Shown here piece by piece: positions 1 through 7,383 of a stretch of DNA of 64,000 nt. The notes under the pieces are model-generated. The model did no database searches. It had not been told where the DNA came from and saw nothing but the letters and a program-made list of their open reading frames with translations. The first letter of the stretch is position 1. Each line of letters begins with the position of its first letter. The stretch comes from Methylobacterium sp. Leaf117. Lineage in GTDB: Bacteria; Pseudomonadota; Alphaproteobacteria; Rhizobiales; Beijerinckiaceae. The DNA lies in contig NZ_LMNL01000034.1 in NCBI RefSeq assembly GCF_001422985.1, positions 830,112 to 894,111 of the forward strand. Direction: 5' to 3'. The translations under genes were made by a program, and so were the position numbers.

Positions 1-1073
1 CCGGTCAGTGGTGCGGATCGGGGCCGCCGGTCGAGCCGGCGTCGAAGCGCGGCGCCCATGGGGGCTTCGACGCATCGAAACAGCCATTCCCCGAGGGCGA
101 CCGACGCGCCGAAGGCGATGACGAAGACCAGGACGACGCGGAGCGCTCCGGGCGCGACCAGCACGGCCGCCACCTTCGCGGCGCTGTGCAGCATCAGGTT
201 GTGGATGAGGTAGAACGCATAGCTGGCATTGCCCTGTGACAGCAGCCAGCGCGAGCGCAGCACCACGCCGCCCCGCTCCAGCAGCACCACGGCGCCGACC
301 GCCAGCAACGCGGCCGTTCCCCAGACCAGCGGCCGGGCGAAGCCCGTCATCTCCAGATCCGCACCGCGCGCGGCGGCCAGCGCCTGGGCGCCGAGGACGA
401 GGGCGGCCGCGGCAACGAGGGCCGTGCCGGCCAGCCGCCGGACGGGAAAGCCCGCGGGCGGCTGGCCGAGGCGCAGATAGACGTAGCCGAGGCCCGCCCC
501 CGCGGCAAATTCCAGCACGATGGGCTTCGTGTAATAGGCCCAGTACAGGCCCGGCACCGGCGCGAGGCTGAGAAGGGCGAGTCCGAGGAAGCCGGCGACC
601 AGCCCGATCAGACGGGCCTTGAGCGAGGCGACAAGCAGGAGTCCGGCGAAGCCGGCATAGAAGAACATCTCGTAATTGAGCGTCCACCCCACCGAGTTCA
701 GCGGCTCGACGTAGCCGTTCCGGGAGAACGGAAGGAACAGCAGGGACTGCACGACGTAGTCGGGCCGGAGCGCGACGATCCCGATCGGCTTCAGGCCGGC
801 CAGGACGATCAGCACCAGCGCGAGGGTGACGAGCCAGTAGACCGGAACGACCCGGATGGCCCGGCGCAGCAGGAAGGACCCGGGCGTCTCGCCCCCCCCG
901 GCCGTGCTCACGAACATGATGAAGCCCGACAGGACGAAGAACACGTCCACCCCGACGGCCCCGAAGGCGAGGGCGTCCGGTCGTGGCAGGATCGGGGCCG
1001 CGTACAGGCCGAAATGGGTCAGGAAGACCAGGTAGGCGGCCAGGGCACGCAGAATCTGCAGGTTGTAGATCAT
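1..1073 (-). CDS. Acyltransferase 3 family membrane protein (partial, C-terminus outside window)
   Basis: Reading from ATG at 1073 down to the window edge gives an open frame of at least 357 codons. It begins with an acyltransferase-3 signature: LTHF, with the presumed catalytic His at residue 20, then VGVDVFFVLSGFIM and later VGWTLNYEMFFYAGF, separated by hydrophobic segments. Proteins of this family sit in the inner membrane and move acetyl or other acyl groups onto sugars of exopolysaccharide, O-antigen or Nod-factor-like glycans. The gene diverges from the carrier-protein operon, sharing an upstream region of about 390 bases, so it may act on the same glycan or glycolipid. The substrate cannot be read from sequence, and the end of the gene is missing. 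Confidence 0.85.
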   Translation of the reverse strand, partial: MIYNLQILRALAAYLVFLTHFGLYAAPILPRPDALAFGAVGVDVFFVLSGFIMFVSTAGGGETPGSFLLRRAIRVVPVYWLVTLALVLIVLAGLKPIGIVALRPDYVVQSLLFLPFSRNGYVEPLNSVGWTLNYEMFFYAGFAGLLLVASLKARLIGLVAGFLGLALLSLAPVPGLYWAYYTKPIVLEFAAGAGLGYVYLRLGQPPAGFPVRRLAGTALVAAAALVLGAQALAAARGADLEMTGFARPLVWGTAALLAVGAVVLLERGGVVLRSRWLLSQGNASYAFYLIHNLMLHSAAKVAAVLVAPGALRVVLVFVIAFGASVALGEWLFRCVEAPMGAALRRRLDRRPRSAPLT

Positions 1074-1459
1074 GTCTCGCCGCCGGACCGCGTGCGGTCG
1101 TCCACCCGGCAGGGGCGGCACGCAGCCAGCGCCTGTCCTGTCGAATGAAGCCCCGCGGCGCCTCCGAAGTCACGAACTTTCGCGGGTTATCCTGAATCGC
1201 GCCGATCTTCGGCGGACAGGATCAGAGTTTATTCATCGCTGGGATGTCTCGATCTCGTCTTGCGCCCATCCTGCGCGAACGCACGGCAACGCTTGCCTGT
1301 GTCCGGAGATGGCGGAAATGCGGAGCCTGTTCAATGTCGCGGATTCGAGCGAGGGGATGTTTGCCGCGCTAGTCCACCTGTCGACGCGTCAGGAGCCAAG
1401 AATAGCGGGTTTACCAATTAATCTTTAGTCGTTTGACAATCTCGATTGCTGATCAATAC
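1074..1459. other. Divergent intergenic region, acyltransferase / carrier-protein operon
   Basis: About 390 bases with no convincing gene. The part nearest the carrier-protein gene (about 1400-1460) is clearly more AT-rich than the rest of the region and carries a TTGACA hexamer at 1433-1438. No strong inverted repeat was seen. Confidence 0.5.
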
Positions 1460-1460
1460 A
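1433..1460 (+). promoter_or_regulatory. Possible sigma-70 type promoter for the carrier-protein operon
   Basis: A perfect -35 consensus TTGACA lies at 1433-1438, followed 15-17 bases later by the weak -10 candidates CAATAC / AATACA at 1454-1460, in an AT-rich pocket. Transcription would then start near 1467, which would exclude translation from ATG 1460 and favour TTG 1490. The -10 match is poor, so this is tentative. Confidence 0.3.
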
Positions 1461-1744
1461 TGGACCTCCTTCGGGAATGGAGCGGTGCCTTGGTTACCTC
1501 AGACGATATTCGGACGATTCTCGGTTCGAACGAGGCGCTCGCCCCCGTTGCGCAGCAGATCGCCGAGGACGACAGTCTGTTCGACCGCGGTCTCGATTCG
1601 TTCGGCTCTGTGCAGCTGATGCTCGCCCTCGAGGAGCGCTTCGGCATCGAGTTCCCGGACGAGTTCCTGACCCGCCGGTCCTTCTCCACGATCCGGGCGA
1701 TCCGCGAGACCGTGTCCGCGGTGCTGCAGTCGGTCGCGGCGTGA
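1460..1744 (+). CDS. Acyl carrier protein dedicated to the aaRS-like ligase
   Basis: A small acidic carrier protein with the phosphopantetheine attachment motif GLDSFGSVQLM (Ser 47 counting from ATG 1460), followed by the typical ALEERFGIEFPDEFL helix. The holo-protein carries an acyl or aminoacyl group as a thioester. The next genes encode an acyl-CoA-dehydrogenase-like flavoprotein and an amino acid:[carrier protein] ligase, so this is probably not the fatty-acid ACP but the dedicated partner of that ligase. The start is uncertain. ATG 1460 lacks a Shine-Dalgarno; TTG 1490 has GGAG seven bases upstream and would give an 84-residue protein, close to normal ACP size; TTG 1433 is a longer option. 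Its stop overlaps the next start (GTGA at 1741-1744). Confidence 0.9.
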   Translation: MDLLREWSGALVTSDDIRTILGSNEALAPVAQQIAEDDSLFDRGLDSFGSVQLMLALEERFGIEFPDEFLTRRSFSTIRAIRETVSAVLQSVAA

Positions 1745-2904
1745 ACGCCCTGGCCCAGCGTGCCCAGCGCGCGGCAGCCGTGGCGGCCCAACACGCCGAC
1801 GCGGTCGACCGCGAGGGCCGCTTCCCCGCGGAGGCGGTCGCGGCGCTGAAGGCGGAACGGCTGCTGGGCCTTCAGATCCCAAGCCAGTTCGAGGGCGAGG
1901 GCGCAGGTCTGCGCCAGGTGGCGGTGGTCTGCAGTACCCTCGGCCAGGCCTGCAGCAACGCCGCGATGGTGTTCGCCATGCATCACATCAAGGTCGCGAG
2001 CCTCGTGGCCCACGGGCTCGACAGCGCCTGGCACTGCCAGCTCATGGAGCGGATCGCTCGCGAGCAGCTGCTCGTGGCCTCCTCGACCACCGAGGCCGGC
2101 ATCGGCGGCGACCTGCGCACCAGCTTCTGCGCCGTGGAGGCGGAGGACGGCGTGTTCTCCCTCGGCAAGGATGCGTCCGTCATCTCCTATGGCCGGCAGG
2201 CCGATCTCATCCTGGCCACCGCCCGGCGCCATCCGGACGCGGCGGGCTCCGATCAGGTACTGGTGGCCCTCCTCGCCGACCAGATCTTCCTGGAGCGCAC
2301 GAGCGTGTGGGACACTCTCGGGATGCGCGGCACCTGCAGCGACGGCTTTCGCCTGGAGGCCCGGGGCCTTCCGGTCGCGCAGATCCTGCCGAAGCCCTTC
2401 GCCGAAATCGCCGCCCAGTCGATGCTGGCCGCCTCGCATCTCCTGTGGAGCAGCGTCTGGTTCGGCATCGCGAATGCGGCCGTCGATCGCGCCCGCGCCT
2501 TCGTGCAGGGAGAGGCCCGGCGCCAGCCCGGACAGGTCCCGCCCACGGCCCTGCGCCTCGCCGAGGTCTCAAATACGCTCCAGGCCCTGCGGAGCGCCAT
2601 CGTCGCCGCCCTGGTCCGTTACGAGGACGTACAGGGCGATGCCGACGCGATCGGCTCCATCGGTTTCGCGGTCATGCTCAACAACTTGAAGACCACCGCG
2701 TCCGAGATGGCCGTCGACATCGTGCAGCGTGCCCTCGCGATCGTCGGCCTCGCTGGATACAAGAACGGCACGCCTTTCAGTCTCGGCCGGCCCCTGCGCG
2801 ACGTCCTGTCGGCACCGCTGATGATCGGGAACGACCGCATCCTCGCCAACACCGCCAAGCTCCTGCTCGTGCAGAAGGGTGGCGGACAGCTCATGAGCGC
2901 GTGA
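1741..2904 (+). CDS. Acyl-CoA dehydrogenase-like flavoprotein (carrier-protein associated)
   Basis: A 387-residue acyl-CoA dehydrogenase fold protein starting at GTG 1741, which overlaps the carrier-protein stop by four bases. N-terminal helical domain, middle beta domain (SSTTEAGIGGDL region) and C-terminal helical domain (SNTLQALRSAIVAALVRYED) are all present. Such enzymes abstract an alpha proton and pass hydride to FAD; some relatives, such as those making pyrrolyl-carrier proteins from prolyl-carrier proteins, work on carrier-bound aminoacyl groups. Here the segment that normally holds the catalytic Glu (YEGTxEI type) reads LMIGNDRI (residues 360-367), so the classical base is absent; an alternative base or a hydroxylase-like role is possible. 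The downstream ligase start overlaps its stop (ATG 2904). Oxidation of a carrier-bound amino acid is my inference. Confidence 0.82.
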   Translation: MNALAQRAQRAAAVAAQHADAVDREGRFPAEAVAALKAERLLGLQIPSQFEGEGAGLRQVAVVCSTLGQACSNAAMVFAMHHIKVASLVAHGLDSAWHCQLMERIAREQLLVASSTTEAGIGGDLRTSFCAVEAEDGVFSLGKDASVISYGRQADLILATARRHPDAAGSDQVLVALLADQIFLERTSVWDTLGMRGTCSDGFRLEARGLPVAQILPKPFAEIAAQSMLAASHLLWSSVWFGIANAAVDRARAFVQGEARRQPGQVPPTALRLAEVSNTLQALRSAIVAALVRYEDVQGDADAIGSIGFAVMLNNLKTTASEMAVDIVQRALAIVGLAGYKNGTPFSLGRPLRDVLSAPLMIGNDRILANTAKLLLVQKGGGQLMSA

Positions 2905-3860
2905 TGGAATCGACCTTCTCACTTCCCGCCGACACCATCGCCGACGATGCGGGGACCGACGCACCGAGCTTTCTCGACCGCCTGTTCGACCAGGGCCTCC
3001 TGGTCCGCACCGGCGTCGACGGCCTCTACGGCCGCAGCGGCGACTTCGAGAGCGTGGTGGATGCCCTGGAGCGCCTGATCACCCGCCTCGGCGCGGCGGA
3101 TGGGGCCGAGGTGATGCGCTTTCCCCCCGCCATGAGCCGGCCCGCCTTCGAGCGCAGCGGCTACCTGAAGGGCTTCCCGAACCTTGCCGGCACGGTGCAC
3201 AGCTTCTGCGGCAACGAGGCGGAGCACGCCGAGCTTCTGGCCTGCGTCGAGGCCCGGAACGACTGGACCGGCCAGCAGCGGGCGACCGACATCGTCCTCA
3301 CCCCGGCGGCCTGCTACCCGCTTTATCCCGCCGCGGCCGCGCGAGGCCCCCTGCCCGCCGGGGGCGGCCTGTTCGACCTGCAATCCTACTGTTTCCGGCG
3401 CGAGCCGAGCCTCGAGCCGACCCGAATGCAGCTGTTCCGGATGCGCGAATACGTCCGCATGGGGAGCCCCGAGCAGGTGCTGGCCTTCCGCGAATCCTGG
3501 CTCGCCCGCGGCACCGAGATGATCCGCAGCCTCGCCCTGCCGCTGGCGATCGATGTCGCCAACGATCCGTTCTTCGGCCGCGCCGGGCGCATGCTCGCCA
3601 ACAACCAGCGCCAGCAGAACCTGAAGTTCGAGCTGAACGTGCCGGTCAACAGCGTCGAGAAGCCGACCGCCTGCCTCAGCTTCAACTACCACCAGGATCA
3701 TTTCGGCACGACTTGGGACCTGCGCCAGGCCGATGGCAGCGTGGCCCACACCGCCTGCGTCGGCTTCGGCCTGGAGCGGATCACCCTCGCCCTCCTGCGC
3801 CATCACGGCCTGGACCTCGCCGCCTGGCCGGATTCCGTGCGCGCCACCCTGTGGGGCTGA
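2904..3860 (+). CDS. Amino acid:[carrier protein] ligase (class II aaRS homologue)
   Basis: A 318-residue protein with class II aminoacyl-tRNA synthetase catalytic motifs: motif 2-like CFRREPS...FRMREY (residues 163-183) and motif 3 GFGLERI (288-294). It has no tRNA-binding domain. It matches the seryl-tRNA-synthetase-derived ligases first described in Bradyrhizobium and Agrobacterium, which activate Gly or Ala and load it on the phosphopantetheine of a small carrier protein. The expected active-site zinc ligands are present as Cys137, Glu182 and Cys285, with the spacing I recall for the Bradyrhizobium enzyme. The carrier protein is encoded two genes upstream. ATG 2904 overlaps the previous stop. 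Which amino acid is used cannot be settled by eye; small residues (Gly/Ala) are expected for the family. Confidence 0.92.
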   Translation: MESTFSLPADTIADDAGTDAPSFLDRLFDQGLLVRTGVDGLYGRSGDFESVVDALERLITRLGAADGAEVMRFPPAMSRPAFERSGYLKGFPNLAGTVHSFCGNEAEHAELLACVEARNDWTGQQRATDIVLTPAACYPLYPAAAARGPLPAGGGLFDLQSYCFRREPSLEPTRMQLFRMREYVRMGSPEQVLAFRESWLARGTEMIRSLALPLAIDVANDPFFGRAGRMLANNQRQQNLKFELNVPVNSVEKPTACLSFNYHQDHFGTTWDLRQADGSVAHTACVGFGLERITLALLRHHGLDLAAWPDSVRATLWG

Positions 3861-3864
3861 TCCG

Positions 3865-4878
3865 GTGACTGCCGCTCTCGCCCGGACGTCGCCCGTGCCC
3901 GGCGCCGACCAGCCCCATGCGCCGCACCCGCTCCACGGGGCCGACCGCAACTGGCCGGAGACGAATTGCTACGTCGACCTCTGGATCGAACTCCTGCACG
4001 GGCGCGGCCTCGTGCCGGAGGCGATGCTGGGCTTCACCCTGCGGCAGGATTTCGAGGGCGACCAGTTCACCTTCTTCAAGCCGCCCGCCGCCGACCTTGA
4101 ACGGCTCTACGGGCTGGAGGTGCTGGAACTCGCGGTCTACGACGGCCTCGAGACGCATGCCCGGGCGCTGGCCGCCCGCGGACGGCCGGTGCTGGTGGAG
4201 GTCGATGCGATCCACCTGCCGGACACCCACGGCACCACCTACGGCCGGGACCACGGCAAGACCACGATCGGCATCCTGGCCCTCGATCCCGAGGCCCGGG
4301 AACTCGACTATCTCCACAATGCCGGCCGGTTCCGGCTCTCGGGCGACGATTACCGAGGCATCTTCGGTCCCGCGGTGCTGCCGCCCTACGCCGAATTCGT
4401 GAAGGCGATCGCCAAGCCCCTGGGCCCGGCCGATCTCCCGGGCGCTGCCCTCGACCTCCTCAAGCGCCATCGCGCCCGGGCCCCGGAGCGGAACCCGGTC
4501 GTGGCCTTCCGTGACACCCTCGCGGCGACGGCGCCTGCCCTGGTGACCCGCCCGCTCGCCGTCTTCCACGCCTACGCCTTCAACACCACGCGCCAGCTCG
4601 GGGCGAATTTCGAGCTGCTGGCGAGCCATCTCGCCTGGCTCGACGGCACCGGGCTCGCCGGCACCTGGCTCGAGGGAATGGGGCGCGGTCTCTTCGGTCC
4701 CGCATCCGAGGCCGCCCATCGGCTCGGCGCCGAAGCGAAAGCCTTCCAGTTCCAGCTCGCCCGGGCTTTCCACCGGCGTAGCGCCGACGGGCTGACCCCG
4801 CGCCTCGACCGGCTCGCCGCCACCTACGCGGACGTGTTCGATGCCCTCGACCGCGCCCTCGACCGCGTTCCCGGCTGA
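3865..4878 (+). CDS. DUF1839 family protein, proposed cysteine acyltransferase
   Basis: A 337-residue protein from GTG 3865, four bases after the ligase stop. The sequence matches DUF1839, a family regularly found beside aminoacyl-carrier-protein ligases. The N-terminal part reads PETNCYVDLWIELLHGRG with Cys35 at the start of a helix, then GRPVLVEVDAIHLPD and THGTTYGRDHGKTTIGI with His122 and His130. This order (NC, long helix, VD-x-LP strand, H before a hydrophobic strand) resembles the N-terminal domain of BtrH, the papain-like enzyme that transfers an acyl group from a carrier protein to an aminoglycoside amine. I therefore propose a Cys/His acyltransferase that takes the aminoacyl group from the upstream carrier protein. 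The family assignment is firm; the function is inference. Confidence 0.8.
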   Translation: MTAALARTSPVPGADQPHAPHPLHGADRNWPETNCYVDLWIELLHGRGLVPEAMLGFTLRQDFEGDQFTFFKPPAADLERLYGLEVLELAVYDGLETHARALAARGRPVLVEVDAIHLPDTHGTTYGRDHGKTTIGILALDPEARELDYLHNAGRFRLSGDDYRGIFGPAVLPPYAEFVKAIAKPLGPADLPGAALDLLKRHRARAPERNPVVAFRDTLAATAPALVTRPLAVFHAYAFNTTRQLGANFELLASHLAWLDGTGLAGTWLEGMGRGLFGPASEAAHRLGAEAKAFQFQLARAFHRRSADGLTPRLDRLAATYADVFDALDRALDRVPG

Positions 4879-4890
4879 GCGAGGCGGATC

Positions 4891-7383
4891 GTGGCTCGTC
4901 TTCGTTCGATCGGGGGTGTGGCGCCGCGGGCGGTAGCCGGCCCCTGGCGCCTCGCCCTGACGCCGCCCGGCGCCTGCGCCGGACCGGGCGACTTGGTGGA
5001 ACGGGCGACCGACTGGATTCCGGCTCCCGTCCCCGGCACCGTTGCGGCCGCCCTGCGCGACGCCGGGCGCTGGTCGGAGGCTGCGCCAACGCCGATCCAC
5101 GATCGCGACGCGTGGTATCGGACCAGCCTGCGCGAGACCGGTCCGGTGCGCCTGCGCTTCGAGGGTCTGGCGACCCTGGCCGAAATCTGGCTCGACGGCG
5201 TTCCGGTGCTGGTCACCCGCTCGATGTTCGAAGCCTACGTCATCGACGCCGATCTCGCCTCAAGAACGGATCTCGCGCTCTGCTTCCGGTCCCTGACGGC
5301 GCAGCTCGAACGGCCATCGAAGCGCGGCCGCTGGCGTCCCCGGATGGTCACTCCCGGCGCCCTGCGCCACGTGCGGACGAGCCTCCTGGGCTTCATGCCG
5401 GGCTGGTGCCCGGCGGTCGATTGCGTCGGCCCCTATCGGCCCGTGACGGTGGAGCCGGCCCCGTCGCGGCTGGCAGAGGCCGATCTGAGGGCCTCCCTCG
5501 ACGGCGCCACCGGGTCTCTCGCCGCACGGCTGCGCATCCCCGGCGGGGCCGTCTCCGTCACGCTCCGGTGCGACGGGCGGGAGGTCGGCCTGACCGAGGC
5601 CGAACCCGGCCTGTTCGTCGGCACCCTGGAGCTTCCCGGCGTCGCGCCCTGGTGGCCGCACACCCACGGGACGCCCCATCTCCACCCGGTGACGGTGGAC
5701 ATCGACGGCGCTCCCGTCGATCTCGGCCGGACCGGCTTTCGCACCCTGTCGCTGACCCGGCCCTTCGAGGCGGGGCTCTCGCTCGCGGTCAACGGCGTGC
5801 CGATCTTCTGCCGGGGCGCCAACTGGATGCCGCCGGATCTCGTCGGCCTTGGATCGGAAGAGGACGCCGCCCTCGTCGCCCTGGCCCGCGAGGCCGGCAT
5901 GAACATGCTGCGCGTGTCCGGCACCACGCTGTACCCGTCGTCCGAGTTCTTCGATCACTGCGATGCCGCCGGCCTCCTGGTCTGGCAGGACCTGATGCTG
6001 GCGAACTTCGACTATCCCCACGACGATCCGGACTTCGCCGCGAGCCTCGCCCGCGAGATGGCGGGATTTCTCGACCGCACGCAGCTCGCGCCGTCCCTCG
6101 CGGTGCTCTGCGGCGGCAGCGAGGTCTGGCAGCAGGCCGCCATGCTGGGCGCCCCGCGCAGCGTCTGGGCCGATGCCTTCTGTGCCGAGACCCTGCCGGC
6201 GCAGGTCGCCACGATGCGCCCCGACCTCGTGGTGGTGCCGAACTCGCCCTCGGGCGGCGACCTGCCGTTCTCGGTGAGCGCCGGCTGCACCCATTATTAC
6301 GGCGTCGGCGCCTACCGCCGCCCCCTGGAGGATGCCCGCCGGGCCGAGCTGGGCTTCGCCACCGAGTGCCTCGCCTTCGCCAATCTTCCCGATCCCGAGA
6401 CCCTGCCCGATCCCGAGACCCTGCCCGATCCCGAGACCCTGCCCGATCCGGAGACCCTGGGCGGGATGGACCCGTCCGACCCGGCCTGGGACGCGGGTAT
6501 TCCCCGCGACCGGGGGGCCGACTGGGACTTCGAGCAGGTGCGCGACCATTATGTCGCCCTGCTCTACGGCGTCGATCCCGCGACCCTGCGCGCCACCGAT
6601 CCGCAGCGCTACCTCGAACTCGGCCGGGCCGCCGTCGCTGAGGTGATGGAGGCCACCTTCGCCGAGTGGCGCCGGGCGCGCTCCCCCACCGCCGGCGGCC
6701 TCGTCTGGTTCCTGCGCGATCTCGGGCCGGGCACCGGCTGGGGCGTGATCGACCGGACCCAAGCCCCGAAATCCGGCTGGTACGCCCTGAAGCGCGCCTT
6801 TCGCCCGGTTCAGGTCACCCTGTCGGACGAAGGGTTGAACGGGCTCCATCTCCACGTCCACAACGAGACCGCCGAGGCGCTGACCCTCGGCCTGCGCCTG
6901 ACCTTCGCGGATCGGAGCGGCCGGGTCGCGGCGAAGGCCGAGCGCGCTGTCGCGATCGGCCCGCGGGCCTCGCTGACCCTGTCCTCCTCCGAGATGCTCG
7001 GCCGCTTCTTCGATGCCACCGACGCTTATCGCTTCGGGCCGCGCATCCACGATGTCGCCCAGGCCTGCCTGACCGACGCGAGCGGCACCGGCCTGGCCGA
7101 GAGCTTCCACTTCCCCGGCCCGCGACCGATCGCCCGCACCGCGATCGGCCTGCGCGTGGAGCCCGTCGCCGGGGCTCGCACGCCGACCCTGCGGATCACG
7201 ACGGATCACCTCGCCCTCGGTGTGCGGGTGAAAAGTCCCGGGGCGCGGCCATGCGACAACGGTTTCCACCTCGCGCCCGGGACGGAGCGGTTCGTCACGT
7301 TTCCCGGCGCCCACCACCTCCCGCAGGGGGAGGTGTCGGCCCTCAACAGTCAGGACATCGCGAGGTTCGGTCATGGTGTCTGA
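4891..7383 (+). CDS. Glycoside hydrolase family 2, beta-mannosidase-like
   Basis: An 830-residue protein from GTG 4891, 12 bases after the DUF1839 gene. N-terminal sugar-binding jelly roll (AWYRTSL, FEGLATLAEIWLDG), an immunoglobulin-like linker and a TIM barrel are recognisable; the segment NGVPIFCRGANWMPPD followed by MNMLRVSGTTLYPS is typical of GH2 beta-mannosidases and exo-glucosaminidases. Candidate catalytic residues are Glu411 in CGGSEVWQ (acid/base) and Glu492 in ATECLAF (nucleophile). No signal peptide is visible, so the enzyme is probably cytoplasmic. Just after the nucleophile strand lie four exact PDPETL repeats (residues 500-523). Its place in a carrier-protein operon suggests it trims or transglycosylates a glycan intermediate. 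Its last 11 bases overlap the next gene. Confidence 0.83.
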   Translation: MARLRSIGGVAPRAVAGPWRLALTPPGACAGPGDLVERATDWIPAPVPGTVAAALRDAGRWSEAAPTPIHDRDAWYRTSLRETGPVRLRFEGLATLAEIWLDGVPVLVTRSMFEAYVIDADLASRTDLALCFRSLTAQLERPSKRGRWRPRMVTPGALRHVRTSLLGFMPGWCPAVDCVGPYRPVTVEPAPSRLAEADLRASLDGATGSLAARLRIPGGAVSVTLRCDGREVGLTEAEPGLFVGTLELPGVAPWWPHTHGTPHLHPVTVDIDGAPVDLGRTGFRTLSLTRPFEAGLSLAVNGVPIFCRGANWMPPDLVGLGSEEDAALVALAREAGMNMLRVSGTTLYPSSEFFDHCDAAGLLVWQDLMLANFDYPHDDPDFAASLAREMAGFLDRTQLAPSLAVLCGGSEVWQQAAMLGAPRSVWADAFCAETLPAQVATMRPDLVVVPNSPSGGDLPFSVSAGCTHYYGVGAYRRPLEDARRAELGFATECLAFANLPDPETLPDPETLPDPETLPDPETLGGMDPSDPAWDAGIPRDRGADWDFEQVRDHYVALLYGVDPATLRATDPQRYLELGRAAVAEVMEATFAEWRRARSPTAGGLVWFLRDLGPGTGWGVIDRTQAPKSGWYALKRAFRPVQVTLSDEGLNGLHLHVHNETAEALTLGLRLTFADRSGRVAAKAERAVAIGPRASLTLSSSEMLGRFFDATDAYRFGPRIHDVAQACLTDASGTGLAESFHFPGPRPIARTAIGLRVEPVAGARTPTLRITTDHLALGVRVKSPGARPCDNGFHLAPGTERFVTFPGAHHLPQGEVSALNSQDIARFGHGV
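6388..6459 (+). repeat. Four tandem 18-bp repeats inside the GH2 gene
   Basis: Four consecutive copies of an 18-base unit (cccgatcccgagaccctg; the fourth differs by one base) encode four PDPETL hexapeptides. The unit is a multiple of three, so copy number can change without breaking the frame. Confidence 0.95.

Noticed and set aside
1453..2439. 328-codon open frame on the minus strand across the carrier-protein and dehydrogenase genes
   Set aside because: It is the reverse reading of two clear genes; composition is His/Gly/Arg-rich with no motif. High-GC codon bias creates such frames.
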